Of a stretch of DNA of 43,913 nucleotides, positions 35,026-42,547 are shown piece by piece. The translations under genes were made by a program, and so were the position numbers. The stretch is from NCBI GenBank assembly GCA_964542305.1, contig CAZITX010000022.1:1-43913 (forward strand), in the 5' to 3' direction. The stretch's first letter is position 1, and the number at the start of each line of letters is the position of its first letter. The DNA is from DMER64 sp964542305. GTDB lineage: Bacteria > Bacteroidota > Bacteroidia > Bacteroidales > UBA932. The notes beneath the pieces were generated by a model, which saw nothing but the letters and a program-made list of their open reading frames with translations, ran no database searches and was not told the origin of the DNA.

Positions 35026-37359
35026 ATGAAGTCGCGTTTTTATTTTTCACTTTTAGCAGTGATCCTGGCTTTTGTCCTTATCCTGGCCTTTGTCCTGATG
35101 ACAAGTTGTGATCTAAACAATTCCCGGGATCGTGATGCGGATTCTTTCACACAATATGCGGATTCTTACACACAATATGTAGATCCTTTTATTGGCAGCG
35201 GAGGGCATGGTCATGTTTTTGTAGGGGCCAATGTTCCCTTTGGAATGGTACAGGCCGGGCCCGTCCAGTACAACCAGGGCTGGGACTGGTGTTCGGGATA
35301 CCATTATTCGGATTCAACCATCATCGGATTTGCCCAGATGCATTTAAGCGGCACGGGGATAGGGGATTTGGGAGACGTCTCGTTGATGCCGGTTTTGGGA
35401 AAAGTCCGGACCGATCGCGAAGGATTGACTGCTTTATTTACACACGAAAAAGAGGAGGCCAGACCCGGTTATTATTCCGTGGAACTGGAAGATAGCGGAA
35501 TCCGGGCCGAGTTGACAGCTACGCCACGGGTAGCCTTTCACCGGTATACTTTTCCCCGGGATACTGCCTCTAAAAGCGTGGTCAGTGATCCGGAGACCTG
35601 TCAAAGCGTGGTCATTGATTCGGAGACCTGTGAAAGCGTGGTCATTGATCCGGAGACCTGTGAAAGCGTGGTCAGTGATCCGGAGACCTGTGAAAGCGTT
35701 GTCATTGATCTGGAGCACGGAATTGGGTGGGACAGCCCTGTTGAAGGACACCTGGAATGGGACGGGGACCGTACTATTAAGGGATACCGGGTATCGTCCG
35801 GTTGGGCCCGGCACCAGGAGGTATACTTTACGGCCGTTTTTTCAGTTCCTTTAAAATCGGTTGAAATGTTTGACGGAACTGACCCGGTTTCAGGAGACAG
35901 CATTACATCCCGCAGATCATATGCCAGGGTAGTGCCGGATCTTCCACCGGATGGTAAGGTTTTGGTTAAAGTTGCCCTGTCACCAGTCAGTATGGAAAAA
36001 GCAACCGAGAACCTGTTGGTGGAATTGCCGGGGTGGGATTTTGATAGTATTCGGGTAGAAGCCGATGAAGCGTGGAACAGGGAATTGTCAAAAATTCATT
36101 ACGAAACTACCAATGAATCCCACAAAACGATTTTTTATACGGCACTCTACCATACCATGATCGCTCCGTCTTTGTTTTGTGATCACGACATCCCCGACGG
36201 ATTTACAAAATATACAACATTTTCATTATGGGACACTTATCGTGCTGCACATCCTTTGGCTACCATCATACATCCTGAAAAAATGGAAGATTATGCGATG
36301 ACCATGATGAACATCTTTGATAAACAGGGCAAACTGCCGGTGTGGCATTTGATGGGAAACGAAACGGACTGTATGGTGGGAAATCCCGGCATACCCGTGC
36401 TGGCAGACCTGGTCCTGAAAGGGTATGTCAACGACCCCGCCCGTGCCTTCGAAGCCATGAAACAGTCTGCCATGCTGGACGAAAGGGGATTGGAATGGTA
36501 CAAAGAATACGGGTATATTCCTTATGACAAGGATCCGGGACACGAAACAGTAGCAAAAACTCTTGAGTATGCCTTAGCCGATTGGTGCGTGGCCCGGGTG
36601 GCGGCCAGTCTGGGAGATTCCTTGGGTGAAGAGCTGTTTACCGAACGCAGCAAAGCTTATGCAGATTTATTCGATCCCGCCACAGGTTTTGTCCGGGGGC
36701 GCTCTTCCACGGGACATTTCAGGGAGCCGTTCTCGCCATTTCGGTCTTCCCACCGGGAAGATGATTATACCGAGGGGAACGCCTGGCAATATACGTGGCT
36801 TGTTCCGCACGATATTCAGGGTTTGATGGATCTCTTTGGTGGAAAAGAACCGTTTCTGACAAAACTTGATTCCCTTTTTATAGTGGAAGGAGATCTGGGA
36901 GAAGATGCTTCTCCCGACATTTCCGGACTGATAGGGCAGTATGCCCACGGCAACGAGCCGAGCCATCATATTGCTTATATGTATGCCTTTGCGGGGCAGC
37001 CGGAAAAGACTGCCGCACGTGTCCGCCGGATCGTCACCTCGATGTACGGCAATACGCCCGACGGACTGAGCGGTAATGAAGACGTAGGACAAATGTCAGC
37101 CTGGTACATCCTTTCGGCACTGGGATTTTACCAGGTGGAACCGGCCGGCGGCCGCTATGTGTTTGGCTCACCCCTTATGGATAAAGCGGTCATTCACGTA
37201 GGAGAGGGCAAAACCTTTACCATAGTGGTTCGTAACAACGGCCCGGAAAACTATCGCATAAAAAATGTGTGCCTGAATGGCAAACTATATCATGAGATCT
37301 ATATTGACTATGATGATATAATGGCCGGCGGGATACTGGAGTTTGATATGGGAGAATGA
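35026..37359 (+). CDS. GH92 family alpha-mannosidase, lipoprotein, with in-frame repeats
   Basis: Calcium-dependent exo-alpha-mannosidase family, typically acting on N-glycan mannose. A hydrophobic signal ends in lipobox MTSC. The family start YVDPFIGSGGHGHVFVGANVPFG follows at about residue 50. Other markers are SLWDTYRAAHPL, general acid E446 in MGNETDCMVG, GNEPSHHIAYMYAF and GNEDVGQMSAWYILSALGFY near the C-terminus. It is 777 residues. Unusual: three separate in-frame tandem duplications, in the signal (35062-35097), just after it (35140-35181) and in the N-terminal domain (35575-35694). The last adds about 40 residues before the native VVIDLEHG strand. The catalytic motifs are untouched. 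Confidence 0.94.
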   Translation: MKSRFYFSLLAVILAFVLILAFVLMTSCDLNNSRDRDADSFTQYADSYTQYVDPFIGSGGHGHVFVGANVPFGMVQAGPVQYNQGWDWCSGYHYSDSTIIGFAQMHLSGTGIGDLGDVSLMPVLGKVRTDREGLTALFTHEKEEARPGYYSVELEDSGIRAELTATPRVAFHRYTFPRDTASKSVVSDPETCQSVVIDSETCESVVIDPETCESVVSDPETCESVVIDLEHGIGWDSPVEGHLEWDGDRTIKGYRVSSGWARHQEVYFTAVFSVPLKSVEMFDGTDPVSGDSITSRRSYARVVPDLPPDGKVLVKVALSPVSMEKATENLLVELPGWDFDSIRVEADEAWNRELSKIHYETTNESHKTIFYTALYHTMIAPSLFCDHDIPDGFTKYTTFSLWDTYRAAHPLATIIHPEKMEDYAMTMMNIFDKQGKLPVWHLMGNETDCMVGNPGIPVLADLVLKGYVNDPARAFEAMKQSAMLDERGLEWYKEYGYIPYDKDPGHETVAKTLEYALADWCVARVAASLGDSLGEELFTERSKAYADLFDPATGFVRGRSSTGHFREPFSPFRSSHREDDYTEGNAWQYTWLVPHDIQGLMDLFGGKEPFLTKLDSLFIVEGDLGEDASPDISGLIGQYAHGNEPSHHIAYMYAFAGQPEKTAARVRRIVTSMYGNTPDGLSGNEDVGQMSAWYILSALGFYQVEPAGGRYVFGSPLMDKAVIHVGEGKTFTIVVRNNGPENYRIKNVCLNGKLYHEIYIDYDDIMAGGILEFDMGE
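35575..35714. repeat. 30-bp tandem repeat, four full copies plus a diverged fifth, inside GH92
   Basis: Units 35575-35604, 35605-35634, 35635-35664 and 35665-35694 encode SVVSDPETCQ, SVVIDSETCE, SVVIDPETCE and SVVSDPETCE. The fifth, at 35695-35714, reads SVVIDLEH and is the ordinary family sequence. The array thus appears to have grown from the native strand, adding a Cys in each copy. Confidence 0.95.
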
Positions 37360-37627
37360 CTAAAACATTCATCAGAACACTGTTTGAAAAACCGATCTCG
37401 GATTTGGTTATGCTTTGACTATTGATATATTGAAGACTGTTCACTACAAAATATGTCATATACTAAACCGATTACCAATCAAAAATGACCAAAAAACAAT
37501 AAATAATAACCAAAATCAAATTAATAGTAATTATTAGTTTTTTAATTAAAAATTTTTATTAAATTAGCAAACCATTAATCCTATAAGCTATTATTTTTCA
37601 TTCATTTTATAATTGAAACATAACATT
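37360..37627. other. AT-rich junction before the ter island
   Basis: A 268-bp gap with a sharp fall in GC after about 37440, including long A/T runs at 37490-37570. No terminator with a clear stem was found after GH92, and no tRNA, integrase or attachment-site repeat is visible. It marks the left edge of the compositionally different segment that continues to the window end. Confidence 0.6.
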
Positions 37628-37801
37628 ATGCCAGTATGTCCAAAATGTAAAGGAATAAACAGTAAATCTTGTGAGAAATGTTCTTGCATAAAAAACGGTA
37701 TACCTTACCAAGGGTGTGTTATTTGCAAGGGAACCGGGAAAGCACCTTGTCTAGTATGTGATGGTAAGGGTGTAATTCCTTATCCTCCCACTAGACCTTA
37801 A
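37628..37801 (+). CDS. Small DnaJ-type zinc-finger protein
   Basis: A 57-residue Cys-rich protein. The start MPVCPKCKG at 37628 is preferred; an in-frame ATG at 37613 would add five residues. It has four CxxC pairs: CPKCKG, CEKC, CVICKGTG and CLVCDGKG. The last two are CxxCxGxG repeats as in the central zinc-binding domain of DnaJ, without any J-domain. Function unknown; possibly a stand-alone zinc module. Base composition matches the following ter genes. It is separated from the next small gene by 251 bp. Confidence 0.72.
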   Translation: MPVCPKCKGINSKSCEKCSCIKNGIPYQGCVICKGTGKAPCLVCDGKGVIPYPPTRP

Positions 37802-38052
37802 CTAATTATTTGAAAATAGCCCTTTTAAAACATCAAGCTCATCCACAATATTTTAGTTAGTTTTGTTGAAGAATTCTTTTTTTTGATTCTAGCGATTCAC
37901 AGATAAAACTGTTAAGTGTGAAATTATTAGAGCATTATTAGACTTAACAGGTCAGTTAAGGAGTTGGTAGCTGAAAAATGACTAAAAAAATGCTTAATAG
38001 AACAGGGATGCCGAAAACTGGATAGAGTAGGAAACATTATAAATCACTAAAT
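37802..38052. other. Non-coding spacer with a 9-bp inverted repeat
   Basis: No supported gene. CTGTTAAGT (37909-37917) and ACTTAACAG (37942-37950) are perfect inverted arms 24 nt apart. This might be an operator, a transcript hairpin or the relic of a small insertion. Nothing else is recognised. Confidence 0.4.
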
Positions 38053-38229
38053 ATGAGCTATCAACCAGAACCAAGCGAGGTCTTTTTTTGTGGTCATTGT
38101 GAACGACAGTATTCAGCCACAGGACCTGTTAAGTGCCCAATTTGTGGAAAAACTATGGTTAGTTGGCGTACAAATCGTGAGACTCATTCTCAGGCCCTTG
38201 ACAGATGGAAATGGGCAAATGGAAAATAA
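38053..38229 (+). CDS. Small zinc-ribbon protein
   Basis: A 58-residue ORF. It begins MSYQPEPSEVFFCGHCERQY and continues to KCPICGKTMVSW; the two Cys pairs (CGHC, CPIC) about 17 residues apart form a rubredoxin/zinc-ribbon knuckle. The C-terminal part is basic and Trp-rich. It is followed directly by an intrinsic terminator, which supports a real transcript end here. It may be an accessory of the ter cluster or an independent cargo gene. Function unknown. Confidence 0.7.
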   Translation: MSYQPEPSEVFFCGHCERQYSATGPVKCPICGKTMVSWRTNRETHSQALDRWKWANGK

Positions 38230-38239
38230 CCACATTCGA

Positions 38240-38276
38240 AAGAGTGTTGAACTTACTACAACACTCTTTTTTTTTT
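38240..38276 (+). terminator. Intrinsic terminator before the ter operon
   Basis: The stem AAGAGTGTTG (38240-38249) pairs with CAACACTCTT (38259-38268), followed by a T-run to 38276. It ends the small zinc-ribbon transcript and isolates the ter genes, which then need their own promoter. A weak -7-like TATGTTTA is at 38364-38371. Confidence 0.9.
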
Positions 38277-38394
38277 AACGAACGACTATCTGATTAGAAT
38301 TAACCATAGAGTCAAGATAGAATTATCGGACAAATATTTAGTGTATTTTTTAACACAAATAGTTATGTTTAACGATTTATTATAATGAAATTTT

Positions 38395-38949
38395 ATGGCA
38401 ATCAATTTGACAAAAGGACAACGTGTCGACATTAGGTTATCTAAAGTCGGAATCGGATTGGGATGGGACCCAAACGAAGGCTCAGGTTATGACTTTGACC
38501 TTGATGCATCAGCATTTATGCTTGGTGAAAATAAAAAAATTCCTAGAGAGGATTTTTTTGTTTTCTATAACAATCTAAGATCGCCTGACAATTCTGTTGA
38601 GTCATCTGGCGATGACCAAACAGGAGGAAACAGCGATGGAGATGATGAAACATTAACAGTTGACATCGCAAGAATTGATTCAACAATAAAGGAAATAATT
38701 TTTACTGTTACTATTTTTGATTATGAAAAGCGTAAGCAAAACTTTGGTCAAGTTAGAAATTCATTTATAAGAATTTACAATTCCCAAACAAACGAAGAAA
38801 TTGCAAAGTATGAGCTAGAAGAAGATTTTTCAGTGGAAACGGCAGTTGAATTTGGGAGACTATATAAACGAAATAATGAGTGGAAATTTGAAGCCATGGG
38901 AATTGGCTATAAAGGTGGTTTAGAATATTTTATTAACAAATACGTATAA
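38395..38949 (+). CDS. terD: TerD-family calcium-binding stress protein
   Basis: A cytoplasmic beta-sandwich protein of the tellurite-resistance TerD family, 184 residues. It begins MAINLTKGQRVDIRLSKV and has the acidic core DFDLDASAFMLGENKK. The calcium-binding stretch SGDDQTGGNSDGDDE and the final GRLYKRNNEWKFEAMGIGYKGG follow, all family signatures. Known relatives work with other Ter proteins in resistance to tellurite, phage, colicins and envelope stress; the role here is inferred. First of three related genes, 9 nt before the next. Confidence 0.93.
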   Translation: MAINLTKGQRVDIRLSKVGIGLGWDPNEGSGYDFDLDASAFMLGENKKIPREDFFVFYNNLRSPDNSVESSGDDQTGGNSDGDDETLTVDIARIDSTIKEIIFTVTIFDYEKRKQNFGQVRNSFIRIYNSQTNEEIAKYELEEDFSVETAVEFGRLYKRNNEWKFEAMGIGYKGGLEYFINKYV

Positions 38950-38958
38950 TACATAGTT

Positions 38959-39513
38959 ATGGGAATAAGTTTAGAAAAAGGACAGCGTATTAGTGTTAAT
39001 TTACCGAAATTCGTTGTTGGGCTTGGCTGGGATGCCAAAGCAAGTGAATCTGGACAAGATTTTGATCTTGATGTTTCTGTTTTTATCTTAGGTGAGAATA
39101 AAAAACTCCTTACAGATTCTCATTTTGTATTTTATAACAACCTGATCTCGCCTGACAATGCTGTAGAGCACGCAGGCGATAATTTAACTGGGGAGGGTGA
39201 CGGCGATGATGAAAGTGTAAAGATTGATTTATCGAAAATCGATTCAAATGCAACAGAATTATGCTTTGTAGTTACAATACATGATGCAGAGAACCGCAAA
39301 CAGAATTTTGGCCAAGTTCGCAATTCTTTTGTTCGAGTTTATAACCCGGATAATAACGAAGAAATCTTGAAGTATGAGTTAGAAGAAGATTTTTCTGTTG
39401 AAACTGCGGTTGAATTTGGGCGACTATACAAACGAAATGGAGAGTGGAAATTTGAAGCTGTTGGAGTTGGGCTAAAAGGTGGGTTGCAGGATTTTTTAAA
39501 CAAGTATAATTAA
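38959..39513 (+). CDS. TerD-family protein (second paralogue, TerD/TerE type)
   Basis: 184 residues, clearly paralogous to the preceding gene: MGISLEKGQRISVNLPKF, DFDLDVSVFILGENKK, the acidic loop AGDNLTGEGDGDDE, the shared segment NRKQNFGQVRNSFVRVYN and GRLYKRNGEWKFEAVGVGLKGG. Calcium ligands are conserved. The pair probably arose by tandem duplication, and TerD-family proteins may form mixed assemblies. It ends 17 nt before the third member. Confidence 0.92.
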   Translation: MGISLEKGQRISVNLPKFVVGLGWDAKASESGQDFDLDVSVFILGENKKLLTDSHFVFYNNLISPDNAVEHAGDNLTGEGDGDDESVKIDLSKIDSNATELCFVVTIHDAENRKQNFGQVRNSFVRVYNPDNNEEILKYELEEDFSVETAVEFGRLYKRNGEWKFEAVGVGLKGGLQDFLNKYN

Positions 39514-39530
39514 TTTTTAAACTTAAAGTT

Positions 39531-40142
39531 ATGGCTATTAAATTGGAAAAAGGTCAAAGGATTAACCTTGAGAAAAAAAATGGGAATAAACTTCTGAATA
39601 TTTGTGTTGGAGTTAACTGGGGAGCTATTGAAAAGAAGGGCTTCTGGGGTAACAAAACAGTGGAGGCGGTTGATTTAGATGCAAGCTGTGCGACATTTGA
39701 TGATAATAATGACGTGGTTGACATTGTCTATTTTGGGAAATTAAAATCAGATGATAATTCAATTAGACATAGTGGGGATGATTTGGTTGGTGATACTGAC
39801 GGTGATGACGATTTGGATAATGAAATAATTTCTGTTGATTTACAGGATCTAGATCCACAAGTTTCTAAAATCGCTTTCGTTCTTAATAGTTTTAAGGGTC
39901 AAGACTTCAAGACTATACCATTTGCGTCAATTCGTATATATGAAGGCACTCCAACAATGGTTAATGAAGTTTTTGCAACTTATGACATTGCTAATGGACA
40001 ATCTTTTGCTGGTAAAGTATCTATGGTTTTAGGTCTTTTATATAAAAAAAATGGAGAATGGAAGTTTAATGCAATTGGCGAACCTACCAATGATAGGGAC
40101 TTGAAAGGTACACTTTTAACAGTTATTTCTAAATATTTATAA
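39531..40142 (+). CDS. TerD-family protein (divergent, TerZ/TerX-like)
   Basis: A 203-residue member with the same fold cues but more diverged. It starts MAIKLEKGQRINLEKKNGNK, then VGVNWGAIEKKGFWGNKTVEAVDLDAS; this longer insert before the DLDAS core is typical of the TerZ/TerX branch. The acidic loop SGDDLVGDTDGDDD and the end GLLYKKNGEWKFNAIGEP are kept. It is 2 nt before the first vWA gene, so it is co-transcribed with it. Confidence 0.87.
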   Translation: MAIKLEKGQRINLEKKNGNKLLNICVGVNWGAIEKKGFWGNKTVEAVDLDASCATFDDNNDVVDIVYFGKLKSDDNSIRHSGDDLVGDTDGDDDLDNEIISVDLQDLDPQVSKIAFVLNSFKGQDFKTIPFASIRIYEGTPTMVNEVFATYDIANGQSFAGKVSMVLGLLYKKNGEWKFNAIGEPTNDRDLKGTLLTVISKYL

Positions 40143-40144
40143 AA

Positions 40145-40783
40145 ATGAGAAGATTACCGGTATATTTAGTTTTGGACATTTCCGGTTCAATGGCCGGGGA
40201 ACCAATAGAAGCTGTTAAAAATGGCGTTCAAGTTTTAGTTTCAACTTTAAGAACAGATCCTTATGCTTTAGAAACGGCTTTTTTAAGTGTAATTACATTT
40301 GATAGTTCTGCAAGACAAATAGTTCCACTAACAGAATTGTCAATGTTCCAAATGCCTGATATTCAAGCAACAGGATGCACTTCGCTGGGCGAAGCACTTT
40401 CTTTACTTGCAAATAGAGTAAATACAGAAGTTGCAAAATCAACAGCAGAAGTAAAAGGAGATTGGAAACCACTTGTGTTTTTAATGACCGATGGTGAACC
40501 TACAGACAATTGGCAGCAAGGTTTAAATGACTTTAAAAACCAAAAATTCGGGATGGTAGTAGCTTGTGCAGCTGGATCAGGTGCTAATACCAGTATTTTA
40601 AAACAAATTACTGAAGTTGTTGTTCAGCTTGATACGGCAGATAGTGCAACTATTAAGGCATTCTTTAAATGGGTATCAGCATCCGTAAGTACAGGTAGCC
40701 AAAAAATTGAAGCAAGCGGTAAAGATGTGACAGGCTTAAATGAATTACCACCACCACCACCAGAAGTTAATATTGTAATTTAA
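40145..40783 (+). CDS. terY: TerY-type von Willebrand factor A protein (intact MIDAS)
   Basis: A 212-residue cytoplasmic vWA protein of the TerY group. The metal-ion-dependent adhesion site is complete: D11-I-S13-G-S15, T79 in GCTSLGE and D116 in LMTDGEPTD. The family regions VSTLRTDPYALETAFLSVITF and KGDWKPLVFLMTD are present. It lacks the C-terminal metal-binding TerY-C extension; instead it ends in a Pro-rich LPPPPPEVNIVI tail. TerY proteins partner TerD-family proteins, and in some genomes with a kinase and a phosphatase (not in this window). It is the last gene of the first run. Confidence 0.9.
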   Translation: MRRLPVYLVLDISGSMAGEPIEAVKNGVQVLVSTLRTDPYALETAFLSVITFDSSARQIVPLTELSMFQMPDIQATGCTSLGEALSLLANRVNTEVAKSTAEVKGDWKPLVFLMTDGEPTDNWQQGLNDFKNQKFGMVVACAAGSGANTSILKQITEVVVQLDTADSATIKAFFKWVSASVSTGSQKIEASGKDVTGLNELPPPPPEVNIVI

Positions 40784-40964
40784 TAGTGGTAAAAAAAACT
40801 AAAGTTCTCCTTTTCAATTAAAAAGGAGAACTTTGAAATATTCGTAGCTAAACAAGGTTCCGCTAGGCCAATAGGCATTGACACAAAATCGAGGTTTGAA
40901 TGCAAAGTCGGTTCATCATTTTTTAAAGTTTTATTTTTTCTTTATTCTTTTGATAAGGATAGTT
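40784..40964. other. Spacer between the first and second terY, with a strong hairpin
   Basis: AAAGTTCTCCTTTT (40801-40814) pairs perfectly with AAAAGGAGAACTTT (40821-40834) around a 6-nt loop. No T-run follows on the plus strand, while an A-run precedes it, so it fits a minus-strand terminator or an attenuating hairpin better than a plus-strand terminator. The second terY may have its own promoter in the T-rich last 50 bp. Confidence 0.6.
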
Positions 40965-41600
40965 ATGAGAAGATTACCAGTATATTTATTAATAGATACC
41001 TCCGGTTCAATGCGAGGTGAAGCAATTGCTTCCGTAAATGTTGGTTTAAATGCACTTATTTCATCTTTGCGGAAAGACCCACAAGCAACAGAATCAGCTT
41101 ACATTAGTATTATTACTTTTGATAAAGATATAAATAATATAGTGCCACTAACAGAAATCGCAGACATTCAGTTGCCGGAAATAACAACACCTGAAGCTGG
41201 GCCTACTCATCTTGGCAAAGCCCTTGAATTTCTATGTGAAAAAATTGACGAAGAAGTAATTCTATCAACAAAAGAAAGAAAAGGTGATTGGATGCCAATT
41301 CTTTTCATAATGACAGACGGTAAACCTTCTGATATTTTACTATATAAGCAAATGGTACTTGAAGTAAAAAAGCGAAAATTTGCAGCAATCATTGCATGTG
41401 CAGCTGGATATGATGCTAAACCGGAGTATCTTAAAGAACTAACTGAAATCGTTCTATGTTTAAATACAACTGATAGTGCAACTTTTAGTCAATATTTTAA
41501 ATGGGTTTCAGATGTGGTAGGTATAGGTGGCAGGAGTTTAGGTGCGATAGATGCTCTTGTTCTTCCTCCTACACCGCCAGAGTTACATTCAGTCTTATGA
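40965..41600 (+). CDS. Second TerY-type vWA protein (intact MIDAS)
   Basis: 211 residues. The start at 40965 gives MRRLPVYLLIDTSGSM, nearly the same as the first terY product. An open frame extends upstream, but this start matches the paralogue exactly. MIDAS residues D11, S13, S15, T81 (GPTHLGK) and D118 (IMTDGKPSD) are complete. The C-terminus ALVLPPTPPELHSVL is also a Pro-rich tail. It is clearly a tandem duplicate of the first gene that has diverged considerably. Downstream lies the intron-like element. Confidence 0.9.
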   Translation: MRRLPVYLLIDTSGSMRGEAIASVNVGLNALISSLRKDPQATESAYISIITFDKDINNIVPLTEIADIQLPEITTPEAGPTHLGKALEFLCEKIDEEVILSTKERKGDWMPILFIMTDGKPSDILLYKQMVLEVKKRKFAAIIACAAGYDAKPEYLKELTEIVLCLNTTDSATFSQYFKWVSDVVGIGGRSLGAIDALVLPPTPPELHSVL

Positions 41601-41674
41601 TAATAAATCTCCAAGACTAATATTTATTCTTAATAATTTTTGTTATAGTTATATTTTATATTCTTAACTCAATT

Positions 41675-42476
41675 GTGCGTTACAAATTCAAGGTCACCCG
41701 ATGGGTTTAAACCGTAGAATAATAGTTCTTTGAAATCAGTATTATTTTAATGCAGGTTCGGATATGTTAAGGACAATGCAACAATCGATCCGCCATGGCA
41801 GTATTTTGCAACAAGACTTTGGCCGCTCTAACGGAGAGGTAAAATCTCTACTCTCGGGCCAAGACGCTTGTCAGGTTGATGTATGTAAGAGACGCATTGA
41901 AGGTAAATGACGGCGAAGTTTTGTTACGAAACCGGCAGGGTGAAAGCCCTGTGACATGTCGTCTAAATGTTAAAGATATTCTTTATTGATAGACTGAGAT
42001 CCGTTGATAAGAATACCTTGCTTGCCTGACGCTATGTCAGTGTATATGTTATCGACGATAACCACCCAATCTTCTCGTCCAAGGCATACTGCCTAAAGGT
42101 CAGCAGTATAGTGTTTGTACGCTTGTTTCCCGTCATAGACGTATTTCTGGTGGAAGGTATCCATATTCAGATCTTTTATGTCACCTTGCCTGTAAATCTG
42201 TGAGTTCTAACTTTTTCCCGGTATAGGACCGTGATAGAGATACTTCAAAATGAAATCTTCGCAGAAATGGGTAATCAGATCAAAACCAAAATTGTGACCT
42301 CCTTTAGACCGGCATCTACAATGGATATCCATAGTATTTCCAGATTTTACTTCATCTGACTTCTTGAAATTCTGACGGAACATGCTTTCACATGACTTCC
42401 ACAGCATCCCACTTTCAACACTGTTTTCCTCAGTTTTTGTTTTTTGAGTGATGTTGCAAGGTATCCCGAAACGGAT
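41675..42476 (+). mobile_element. Candidate truncated group II intron (5' ribozyme part, no reverse transcriptase)
   Basis: A region of about 800 bp with no coding potential and higher GC than the flanking ter genes. It begins GTGCG, the conserved group II intron 5' end, and is dense in hairpins: TTGGCC/GGCCAA (about 41819-41862); a nested fold closed by GACG/CGTC (41909-41912, 41960-41963) containing GTTT/AAAC and CAGGG/CCCTG with a TGAAAG loop (41936-41951); CTGAC/GTCAG (42026-42040); GTTATC/GATAAC (42048-42062); ATACTGC/GCAGTAT (42086-42109); CGGT/ACCG (42219-42231); ATCC/GGAT (42463-42476). This pattern fits domains I-III/IV of a bacterial group II intron. No reverse-transcriptase ORF and no domain V-like hairpin are seen before terY resumes, so it appears truncated. 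The identification rests on visual structure and the 5' end. Confidence 0.58.
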
Positions 42477-42547
42477 AATGGTATTATTAGTAATTGAAAA
42501 ATTGTATAAATAAAAAATCTTGATTATTAAACATTTATAAAAATATT

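Noticed and set aside
35575..35714. CRISPR-like look of the regular 30-bp repeats
   Set aside because: There are no spacers: units are directly abutting, in frame and translated as part of GH92.
38090..38278. ORF overlapping the small zinc-ribbon gene in another frame
   Set aside because: It runs through the terminator T-run and lacks the Cys knuckles that support the 38053-38229 frame.
40801..40834. Plus-strand terminator after the first terY
   Set aside because: The hairpin is strong but has no T-run on the plus strand, so I list it only as a hairpin in the spacer.
42207..42407. Minus-strand ORF of 66 codons whose frame continues on both sides past in-frame TAGs, at first suggesting a degraded transposase
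   Set aside because: No recognised transposase motif, two stops in the extended frame, and the same bases form plus-strand hairpins fitting a structured RNA; treated as chance coding in the intron-like element.
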